Assembly: GCA_050084985.1 (NCBI GenBank)
Contig: JBITNC010000001.1
Location: 76,756,001-76,820,000 of the forward strand
Direction: 5' to 3'
Length of the DNA: 64,000 nt
DNA from: Nageia nagi
Taxonomy: Eukaryota; Pinophyta
A program made the translations under genes and the position numbers. Below are positions 35,828 through 45,650 of this stretch, one piece after another. Below the pieces are notes generated by a model. It was not told the origin of the DNA, searched no databases, and saw only the letters and a program-made list of their open reading frames with translations. Each line of letters opens with the position of its first letter. Position 1 is the first letter of the stretch.

Positions 35828-35946
35828 ATTCTAGCTTTTAGAACTAAGAAACTAATGAATTGGAAGATTAATAAGTATCTACTACAATAGCATGAGTATT
35901 CTGAATTGTCTTCCACTTGAGAAGATGAATCTACCATGGGAAGATA
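35828..35946 (+). pseudogene. Chromodomain at integrase C-terminus of chromovirus A
   Basis: Reads RTKKLMN, INKYLLQ-stop-HEYSEL, then ST-stop-EDESTM. The spacing matches the chromodomain pattern K-LRN...YLVKW...STWEDE; the two in-frame stops fall exactly where Trp is expected (TGG to TAG or TGA). This domain tethers integrase to methylated histones in live chromoviruses. Confidence 0.75.
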
Positions 35947-36039
35947 GTTTCCCTATTTATTTGCTTGATTATGTGAAACATTTTTAAAACTTTATGATTA
36001 TATTATGATTGTATTTAAGAACACAAGGGACTATTTTCC

Positions 36040-36055
36040 TTTTAAGGGGGTAGTA
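36040..36055 (+). promoter_or_regulatory. Polypurine tract of chromovirus A
   Basis: TTTTAAGGGGGTAGTA immediately before the LTR start TGTAACAAC; the purine-rich part would prime plus-strand synthesis. Confidence 0.75.
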
Positions 36056-39000
36056 TGTAACAACTCACACAATTGCACTTTTAAGACTCAAGTACCATCA
36101 AGGATTCTCATGAAATTCAATTTGAATTATGCTATGTAATGATAAGTTTTGAATAATGATATGCTTTACTTATGTAAATTTGATTCTAGCTTCGAGATTT
36201 TTTGACATAGGTCACAATTTAAATCAAGATGAAAACCATGAGAAAAGATCCAAAGAACTAAGTTTGAATTGGTGATAGGAATGTAAGGGTAAGAGTGAGA
36301 AAATGATTGGTATTGGTTTGTTGATAAAACCTAACAATCATTGTAAATCATGTAGCTGCATGGTAAAATAATTAGTCATGAATATCAATTTTCATGATGA
36401 ATGTATGTTTGTGGATGTGTGTGGATTAATAATTTATATAGCAGAATGAGGTGACCATCAAAGGTAAGATGTGTGATTGATATCCTTTTATGAATTTTTG
36501 TAATTTAAATTCAAAAAGAAAAGGTAAGGAATATCCCCTTCTTTTGAATTTGAATTTTTTCTTATAGTTATTAGTAATATAAAACTAAAATAATAATATT
36601 TACATAGGACTAAGGTCATTTTTTGATGTTACAAGATATTTAATGGTTTATGAAAATATTTGAGTTATAACCATACTTAATTTATTTCCTTGTATTAGGT
36701 ATAGATATTAGTTGGCATTAATTTTTTATTCAATAAAATAAGTAACAAAATATTCAATGCCACTATAATCATCAACAACTTTAGATAATAAAACTAAAAT
36801 GTCTAGTTAAAGTAGTCTTACTTGATGTTATCTAATAAGTTATATGGAAGGGTTATTTACTAAAGGTTCATGGAATTAATTGTTGATATAGTTATTATAC
36901 CAATTGAAGGCACATATTGACTATTTTGTTTAACATAATACATGTGAAGGTTGGTACCTTGTCAATTTATTATGTTATGAGTAGATCATGGGATCCCACA
37001 CCTTGGAAAGGATTCCAATCTTACCTTGTCTTACTCGCATCTACTCCATGGTATGTTCTCTCACAGTGATTTAGATACTCATGACCATAAAATTTGATGT
37101 AAAACCATTTTAAATACTCTTTAGTAGATCTCCAAACTTTCATCCTAAAACTCTCATGAAGCACACACTCGAAAAATATTGGCAAAGGTTTCAGATTTTA
37201 AATTTAATCTTGAGTGTTGTGTGCTTTTCAAGATAACCTATTATATGCATACTGTCCATCATTGTATTCCATATTTTAAACTCGCTATTGTAAAATAATT
37301 CTTGAACCTTGTAGCATGTATAGACCTTGATAACCACAATGTCTAATGAGAAACCATTTGCAAATACTTTTTGATGGATCACCATACCATCATTTAGAGC
37401 TCATGTGGTAACACATGCTGAAAGATTAATAGCAAAGGTTGCATAGTTTGGCTTTACATATGATAGTTGCATCGACTAAAATCCCTTTGTATATGTTTCT
37501 ACTTTATTACCATCATTGGACCATGGAAGATAGCATTTCAGTGACACCATATAACAAAACAATTTTATACAACTCTTCTCTATTTTGCTAGCATCTAATA
37601 AAGTGTTTAATAAGAAATTTAATGATCTCCTTTTTGCCAAGTTTGGAAGGATCCATATGATTTTGGAAAGAATTTATTTTACATTCACATTAGTTAAATT
37701 CTTTCTCTATGTAAGCATATGAGTTTTAAAGGTTATACAAATTGATGATATAGTAAAATTCCATGTTCTATCAATAATAGATAATCCTATAGTGATAAAT
37801 AGTCAAACAGTACCTCAATAATCTGGTCGACCTTCAAATTAACAATTAGAAATGAGACTTCCCTCAATACTGTGCAAGAAAACCATGTTTGATTTATGGC
37901 AAATGTTGTGTTTTTATTCAATATATAATAGCGATACATTAAGGAGAATGTTTCCATTTATTATGATATTAAAACTATCTTCCTACAAGTAAAGCCTATT
38001 CCATATACATTTTTGAAATGTCATCTAAAATTTACTAAGTATTGAAGCCCTTACATTCACTAGTTCCAACATACACCATATCACTTTAATAAATATGCAT
38101 TTTATAAAGTATTAACCATGGAGATAGATGATGATTAATTAAATCTTTTTAGATATTACACATTTAAGTATTTATTTCTATAGTTGAATCTTTCACTATA
38201 TTCATTTTTAGTATAATGTGAAATTGTTATTATAATGGTGAATTAATAAATTGGAATTGATTTTACATACATTATTCATATATGGGATACAAGTTAATAA
38301 TTAAGAAAGTATAGTCTACTATGGAAATAATATTACTTTGAATAGGGATTATGAGTATTGTTTTAATAATCTACCATATGACCAAGGAAGGGAGGACTTA
38401 AAAACCTTTGAGGTCAATAAATTGCTTTTTGAAGAATGATATGTTGTATATAATTTGCATTAAGGTCATAAATTTGCATAAGGGTTGTCTTGATCCTCAA
38501 ACTCCAACTCTTTTTTAGTACTTGATCCTATTACCTTGATCCTTGGAAAGAAACTCGATGAAAGACGATGAAGAGTCAACAAGGACAAAGATGTATTGAA
38601 TATCTCTCTTGCAAGTTTGAAAAACTTGTAATGTATTTGCTAATATAATTTTGTAAGGGAATCCCTTGTATATAATAAGGATGGCTCTAAAGCCTTGTAA
38701 ATGATTTTAATGTATTAATGTAAATTTGGTGAAAATGTCATGAAATACTTTAAGGCTTAATAGATCCTATATTATCTACTTATTCAAATGTCATCAATGT
38801 TAAAATAAAAATGATTATTTATATGAAGTAATAAAAGAATATTATGAAGGATGATAAAGAATTCATATGGTTATTACTACTCTCGTGTTACTTATAGAGT
38901 AATCTTTAATGCATGGATTAATGTTAGTACCCTTACAATGTAAGAAAATATTGAATAACTTTAGTCTTAATCTTTATTTATGGCAAAGAGTATATCTTAG

Positions 39001-39216
39001 TACAACTATAGAAAAAGGGATTAAAATTAAATCAACTATATAGATTTCTATTAATACTAACTCCTTGTAGATGGTATGATAGTTTAGTAAATCAATATTT
39101 AGTAAGTGAAACCCCGATAAGGTAACTCAAATAAATACGTAATCCAACTCAAGAAGGTGAATAAGTTTATATGATAAATAATTAATCCTAATGACTTTAA
39201 GGATATACATATATAT

Positions 39217-39277
<61 letters not shown>

Positions 39278-40639
39278 TATAGGTATAGAATCCTTATTAA
39301 GAAAGTAGAGGATGATCTAAAGGTAAATAAGAGAATCTTAATAAATTTTAAGAATCAAATTGAGTGTATACATAATACCTTTTATATATGTTACCTCTTG
39401 AAGTATGATTTATAATCTATTAGGAAGGAATGATAATTGTTCAAGTGGGTAGTAAATTGATGGTGTTGTATTATAGTGATGATGTTAGGATTCATACATA
39501 GGTTTAATGGTAAACCCTAAACATAATTCATAAATACCTAGCAGTAAACTCAACAACCACCCAAATGATAGAGAAAACCCTAAAAGAATCAATTTGACCA
39601 AAAAGAAAACTTTTGGATGGATTTGATAATGAAGATAGAGTGGAATATTCATTAGTTGAACCTCCATCATTAAACAATAATCCAAAATAATATTAATTGA
39701 GTATGGACCACTTCGCATCGTACTTCCCTTATAGCAATAGTTGACTTTAGTGTCATCTCAAGGCATGTTACTAAATATTAGTATCAAAACTTTTATAAAG
39801 TGGTATTAATTGCATAGTAACATGCATATGGGATATTTATAGAACTACAGATCTCTGGTAACTTTTAAATAAGTTATTTTGATTATTCCTACATAAGATA
39901 TGGTATTGATAGCTCATGGATGTTTTTTATTTTTATAAACTTGATTAAAATTAATTAGACTATACAAACCACTTAAGGGTATTATTCTGATACCCATGGA
40001 TCTTTAAGATATGGGAATGGTGATGCCATATTCTATGTTGAGCCTAGCTAATAGATATGGGTAGGTTAGTGTCACATATCCTCGATAAGGTGTCACATGA
40101 GGATAGTAGTTGATAAAACTGTGATTACCAAGTGAAGGTGATTTAGTAGTCATAATAGTTGCAGTTAAGCACATAGGAGTATGATGACTATTCCATAGGT
40201 GATGACATTACTCAATCATAAGGAAGTTTGCCGAGGACAAACTAATTGCTCTTTTGAGTTAGAGAATTATCATCAAGTGAGGATGTGTAACCTAGTGGAT
40301 GTACATTCTCTTGAGTAATATGGGCCCTGAGTAGGAAACCACTATGCTATGTCCAAAATGTCTACTGTATAGTTTGTGAAGTGAAAATGGTGGGATCATA
40401 TTTAAGGCATCTCCTCAATGGGATGAGCATTATGGAGTGAACACTAGAAGAGATTTAATTAAAGTTGAATCATATAAACTTTATTCAATCTTGTCATGTG
40501 GATACTAACTAGCTAGCAGCATTGATAAGATCACATGGATGATCTGAATCCATTCCTAGATCTTTCAAGTGTTTAAACTAATAAAAATAGATATAAAATT
40601 TTAGGGTTTTACGTGTAAAGAATAAGAGGATGCATTACA
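36056..40639 (+). repeat. Shared chromovirus LTR (4,584 bp)
   Basis: Begins TGTAACAACTC after a purine tract and ends GGATGCATTACA before a primer-binding site, so it is at once the 3' LTR of copy A and the 5' LTR of copy B. Confirmed against the inverted solo LTR (first 800 and last 2,000 bases) and the LTR fragments at 24347-26254 and 63175-64000. The TATA-bearing segment present in the solo LTR (about 32690-32905) is absent here (join near 36790-36815). Open frames inside (37191-37385, 39485-39718) have no domain and are not genes. Confidence 0.92.
39203..39275. repeat. (TA)n microsatellite in shared LTR
   Basis: About 35 TA units. The same LTR position in copy A's 5' LTR fragment (24965-24993) has a much shorter run. 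Confidence 0.95.
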
Positions 40640-40640
40640 T

Positions 40641-40652
40641 TAGTATTAGAGC
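40641..40652 (+). promoter_or_regulatory. Chromovirus B primer-binding site
   Basis: TAGTATTAGAGC, initiator-Met type with two mismatches, one base after the shared LTR. Confidence 0.8.
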
Positions 40653-40717
40653 ATCAAGTCCAAACTCTTGGTCCTATGGTCCATGATTCTTTTGTTATAA
40701 GAGTTTAGAAAGTCAAC

Positions 40718-42050
40718 ATGAGTATGCTTGAGCTAAATAACAATACCATTTTGTGGACTCAAATTATGAAAATTCCAATACGTGTTGTAAGAGCTTCAAC
40801 AAACCAACAACAAGGTGTAAAAAATGGCCTTCTCATGAATAATAATGCCAGGGAAAACTAGAAAAATACTAGGGGCTAAAATGCTAGAAATAGAATAAAG
40901 TGTAATGCCAATAGAAGGGTTCCCAACAATGAGAATGAGAGTTCTTCAAGTTGTTCCATCCATAAAAATGGAGAAGATGACATCATGAGATTACAAGAGT
41001 AGGTAGTAGAGTAGCAAGAAATAATAAAAAATCTATTGAATCTAAGGGATGAACCTCTAAGAGAAGAACTTGTTCAAGAATAAGTAAGATCTGAAAGTAC
41101 AAAAGAACAAATCCAAGAGAGAATTGAATAAGAACTTGAACTAGATCTAAAAAAGCCTTAGATTCTAAAATTTAACAATAAGCAAGAAGGAAAACAAGAG
41201 AAAGTGTGGTTAGAATAAACAAAAACCTACTTATCAGTGAAAAACATATCTTCAAAGACCCAAATGGTATGGGATACATACAATTTTTATGATATTGCTC
41301 TAGAATGGTGGAATGCATACAATATTGAGCACAAGATCCAATACCTAAAGGGGATATAATTTATGACAACATTTTGTAAGAGATTCATTCCTTAGGTGTA
41401 CTACGATATAAAGTATGAATAATACTATACTTTTTAGCAAGGATCCATGAGTGTTCAAAGTTATCACCAAATATTTGTTAAACTTCTTAAGTACATCCTA
41501 GAAAATAAGAACCATATGAAGGTGCATAGATTCCTTGTGGGATTAGATCCAAAGATCAAAATTGTGGTAAATATCTTAAATCCCAAAAACTTGAAGAGGC
41601 ATATGAAATTGTAAATAGGGAAGAAAGTAACTTGAGAATCAACAAGACCCTTGTAAACTACAAGCTTTTGGATGAAAAAGATAAGAGAATCCATCAAAAG
41701 AATCATAGTACAAATCATTAAGCACAATAGATAAGCAACAAGAAATATAATCATGGTTACAAGGATGGTAATCACTCCAAATTTGAGAAGAGACCATTTG
41801 GAAACAATGAATTTAAGAAAAATAATTTCTAGAAGAAGAATCAATAGTTTCATAAGCAACATTAGAATCCGAAAAATGGAAACCAAGTTTTTAAAAACCA
41901 TGATCAAGGGTTTCCAAATCAAAGAGGCAATTAGAATACACCAAGAGATAAGTTTTATAAACAAAAGAAAGCTCCTCGATATGGATTCTATAATTAGGGT
42001 GGAGTGCATTATTCAAATTAGTTTCCTCTGAAGACATGTCCACCCAAAGA
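40718..42050 (+). pseudogene. Chromovirus B gag (decayed)
   Basis: Aligns with copy A gag from the MSMLEL start (40718) through the capsid core near 41280-41640 (ALEWWNAYNIEHKIQ, FLVGLDPKIKIVV). The zinc knuckle near 41980-42030 has lost its Cys codons. The long open frames at 41464-42009 (minus) and 41753-42031 (plus) are shadows. Many stops. Confidence 0.83.
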
Positions 42051-42109
42051 GCATAAAATCTTTGCAGCTACTAGATCAGGGTAGACTAGAGCACAAGCCA
42101 CACCTCTCC

Positions 42110-42480
42110 AAATCCCTGTTAAAATTTTTGATAAAGCTTTTAATATTTTATGAATTATGGTGCTACATATAGTTTTATTTCAAATTCCTTAGTCAAGGAC
42201 ATGTCAAAGCCACTAGAATTTTTGACAAATGGGTGGCAAGTGAAGATTGGATCATGTCAAAAATACCCTATTAGATAATACTTTAGGGATGTTGAACTAG
42301 AATTACCCAAAGGATCTATTGTGTGGAATTTATATGTAGTTCCCCTAGCCTCTTACAATATCATCTTAGGTATGGATTGGTTGATGGATCATAAAGCTTT
42401 AATTAAATTTTAGGAGATATGGGTACAATACACTAATGTATCTCAAAAGCGATATAGGGTGTATAGTGATTAAGGATATT
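42110..42480 (+). pseudogene. Chromovirus B protease (decayed)
   Basis: Reads NYGATYSFISNSLVKDMSKP (active site degraded, the catalytic Asp now Asn) and LYVVPLASYNIILGMDWL, in parallel with copy A. Confidence 0.8.
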
Positions 42481-42699
42481 TTGAACCCTACTTGATAATA
42501 GCCATGCAAGTTAAAAGAAGCATTAGAAAATGAGAGATGATTTATGCAATGGTTAAGGAAGTGGAAAAAGAGGATATAGAGATAGATTTGTTAAATAAGT
42601 ACCTAGTGTTAAGAGAATACAAAGATGTATTCCCTAAATATTTACTTAGATTACCCCTAAAATGAGAATTTACTTCTCAATAGATTTAGTTCCAAGAGC

Positions 42700-42779
42700 T
42701 GAACTTATTTATAGAACCCCATATAGAATGAACACCATTGAAATGCAAGAGCTAAAGATAGAATTGTAAGATTTGTTAG
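42700..42779 (+). pseudogene. Chromovirus B reverse transcriptase, first few codons
   Basis: The RT N-terminus (NTIEMQELKIEL, DLL) stops at the Tat insertion; the last five bases, GTTAG (42775-42779), are the left target-site copy. 42481-42700 is a decayed protease-RT linker. Confidence 0.8.
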
Positions 42780-43865
42780 TGTAGACACTCAAAATAAACC
42801 CTACATTTAGTTTAACAACATATAAATAAATAAAATAAGTATCTTTCTAACATATATCACATTAAAATGATTATAAATCCTTATACAAGCCTCAAATAAG
42901 CTTTAAAACTCTATTATTGGATAGATCTTTTCAAGTAGATGCAAAACGAGTGGTCATACAACCCCATTTCATTAAAACATGACCATTGGGTGATCATTGT
43001 AATATTAGTATAAAATTTACTAAACAATCATTGACAATCCAACACGATCATTGAAGATCCTCTAGGATCGTTGACGATCCCTAAATAATTCAAAAATAGA
43101 CAAATCTAAGCCCAGAATAGCCTAGTACGCATAGTTTAGAGTTATGGATGTGGATTTGAGATAATAACACCTCAAGATTTCATACGGGATGTTACCTGGA
43201 ATCTTATGATGGCAAAACTAATGAATAACAAACTTTTGAGCTTATAAATACAAGCTCTGTGTGTGAACAAAGGGACCTGAATTTACTATAGCAAAGCTCT
43301 ATAGAAATTAAACCAGAAGTTTGTTAGCAAAAGATTGGAAGCTTGATCAATACCAAATCTACTATCCAGTATATCTTAATATTATGTTATTTATTTATGA
43401 TTCATATGTATTTGTAGGTATACTTTGATGTTTTGTTCATTTTCTGTGTGTAGGGTCAATACAGGAAAAGAACGATAGAAGCAATCATGAAGGAGAACAA
43501 CTAGGAAGATATGCAAACATTTCAAAATTTTGTGAATAGTTCACTATAGTGCCATAAATCATCAATGATTTAGAGATCGATCAACGGTGATTCATTAGAT
43601 CGATGAAAAAAAGCCAAAATTGATCACTATCTATCCATACATAGATCGTTGCCGATCCATAACGATTGTTGTCGATCGATAATAAATCGATACCGATTCA
43701 GACAGATCGATAACAATCTCTTATTGTATTAAATTTCATCAAAATCTTTTTTGGAGATAATATCTGCATTATTATTGATGTGTAATATTGAATGTGTTCT
43801 AATTTATTATGTTGAATGATTTATCTAGCTAAATTGCATTTTAGGTGCACAATTCAATGTACACA
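42780..43865 (+). repeat. Tat element 5' LTR (1,086 bp)
   Basis: TGTAGACACTC...GTACACA. TATAAATA at 43243-43250 lies within GAGCTTATAAATACAAGCTC, so it is flanked by a 6-bp inverted repeat. At 43024-43080 three roughly 20-bp units of the GATCGTTGACGATC type stand in tandem, and more lie at 43557-43725. It is about 32 bp shorter than the 3' LTR at 43615 (the latter has an extra segment at 61776-61808). Confidence 0.95.
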
Positions 43866-43868
43866 ATC

Positions 43869-43885
43869 TGGCGCTAGAAGAAGGG
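43869..43885 (+). promoter_or_regulatory. Tat element primer-binding site
   Basis: TGGCGCTAGAAGAAGGG three bases inside the LTR. TGGCGC starts are usual in Tat/Athila-type elements and differ from the Met-tRNA sites of the other elements here. I cannot name the tRNA with certainty. Confidence 0.75.
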
Positions 43886-44434
43886 CCCCTTGCATGCATT
43901 CAGAGAATTGAAGCAAAAAATAGGATCAATTATATATTGTTTTGATTATATTTTAAAATCTGTTTGTATCTTGTGGAATTAGAAACTAACTTAATCTATT
44001 TGATCTGTTGTTTTGTTTTTTTTTTCTGGTTTTTTTGGATCATCGATGATCATACCAAAATCACCAATGATCGATTTAAAATCACCAATGATCTCTATAA
44101 AATTGGTATGTTTTCTAATCTGATGTAAATATAGTAAATGTAAGTAGGCATTTAAAATGATAGTCGGTAAAATTTCGTGTGATCTCTTTGCTCAGAGTGC
44201 ATATAGAAAATGGGTAGTAAAACTTTAAATGCATTTTTATTTAATGTATGTTATGAATAATGTTGTTTTTTTTATTCTTTTGGGTTAAGGATACGTACAC
44301 ATTAATACTTTTTTGCTCTCCCTTTGCGCTTTATGCGATCTAAGGTGACCATAATAGACTTGATAAGAAGGAATAATTAAATGTCTCTTTTTTCACACTA
44401 ATTTTAATTTGGTTAATTTATCACACATAATGAC

Positions 44435-44497
44435 CTCTTACCAAGTCTTCCCCTACCACTCCAATGGAGGTCGAAGGGATATGTGATTAGTAAGAGG
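44435..44497 (+). repeat. Leader hairpin module, copy 1
   Basis: CTCTTACCAAGTC ... CCACTCCAATGGAGGTCGAAG ... GATTAGTAAGAG. An inner palindrome CTCCAATGGAG sits between complementary arms (CTCTTAC / GTAAGAG). Confidence 0.85.
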
Positions 44498-44772
44498 AAG
44501 TAATTTACTACACTTAATACTTCCACTATTGGAAGGAGTAAATGAATTACACTTAATTTGGAATGAACCTAAGGTAAATAAATCTAGTTTTCGGTAGTAT
44601 AAATCATATTAAAAGGTTAATGAATTGGAGGGATTCGAATACATTAAGTACTTTCACTTAACAAAGTATGCTCTCACTTTTGCACTTCAAGTGATCTTAA
44701 GTGATCAGAAATAAGCTAAGTGAAAGAGGTAAAATTTATTCAAATCTTATTTGGAAATATACTTCACATTAA

Positions 44773-44838
44773 CACTCTTCAAGATGTCTGCCCTTACCAC
44801 TCCATTGGAGGTCGAAGGGATATGTGACTCTTGGAGGA
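44773..44838 (+). repeat. Leader hairpin module, copy 2
   Basis: Same core (TACCACTCCATTGGAGGTCG then GATATGTGA), but the outer arms are different and complementary to each other: ACTCTTCAAGA on the left, TCTTGGAGGAGT on the right. Confidence 0.8.
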
Positions 44839-44880
44839 GTAATTGAACCTCACTTAACTAATTTATCTATACTTAATGGC

Positions 44881-44940
44881 TTCTTACCAAGTCTACTCTT
44901 ACCACTCCATTGGAGGTCGAAGAGATATGTGACTAGTAAG
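44881..44940 (+). repeat. Leader hairpin module, copy 3
   Basis: TTCTTACCAAGTC, core CCACTCCATTGGAGGTCG, GATATGTGACTAGTAAG. Closely matches copy 1, with an intact arm pair. Confidence 0.85.
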
Positions 44941-45650
44941 AAAAGGGAATTTATTACATATAATACTTCCACAGCTAGAAGGGGTTAATGAACATCATTA
45001 AGAGATTGGATAATGAATCACATTATAATTAAAAAGAATAACTGGGTTTATTAAGGTCAAGACTCACTTAAAATAAACTTTTTGATTATATCACATTAAG
45101 ATAAAATAAGTAAATGGACATGAATGTTTGAGAGGGTAGTATGCATAAATGTATTTTACTTGTTTAAATGCATTTCATAAGGCCTTAAAGGAATAATTGA
45201 ACATTAACGAGTTGGATGTCACTACCAACCGTTAATTCTTACTGCTTTGTAACCACCGACATAACACACTTGAAGCCATAGAGCCAGTTACACTTGGAGG
45301 TGATGACCAAGGTAACTTTCCTTTAAGTAGGAGTCAAAAAAGGAGACTCATCTAGAACCAAGCCAAAAGCCATAGAAACTTGCAAACATTAGAATTACCC
45401 AACCTACCTTGTTTAACACTTGACTAGTCAAAACAAACTAGGAAAATTAAAAAGATTAAAAATAAACAACCCATATCGTTCATTTAATTCAGACATTAAA
45501 ATATGCGAAAAGGTTAAAGAAGATAATCACATCGTTAAAAGTAGGTTTGCATATAGGCTGTTTGTGCATTAAATTATTTTCTTGAAAATATAATCTAAAA
45601 GATAAAAAATAAAGTTTCTTGTTTACGATGCTTGTTTATGATATCTAAAA

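Larger units (their letters stand above)
24347..40639 (+). mobile_element. Chromovirus A (Ty3/gypsy, long LTR), interrupted
   Basis: Plus-strand Ty3/gypsy element. It has the last 1.9 kb of a 5' LTR (24347-26254), primer-binding site, gag, protease, RT split by an inverted solo LTR (28739-33643), RNase H, integrase with chromodomain, a purine tract and a complete 4,584-bp 3' LTR (36056-40639) that also serves as 5' LTR of copy B. Chromodomain and domain order (PR-RT-RH-INT-CHD) place it among plant chromoviruses, and the very long LTR suggests the Tekay/Del side, which I hold loosely. Many frameshifts and stops throughout; long dead. Confidence 0.9.
43886..45650 (+). other. Tat element leader with hairpin modules
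   Basis: 1.8 kb between primer-binding site and gag ATG. It holds GATC-type motifs at 44040-44095 and three copies of a module built around CTCCATTGGAG (listed separately). No coding signal. Confidence 0.8.

Noticed and set aside
39191-39415. Open frame with an Ile-Tyr repeat
   Set aside because: Translation of the (TA)n microsatellite.
41464-42009. 181-codon minus-strand frame
   Set aside because: Antisense shadow of chromovirus B gag; not open in copy A.
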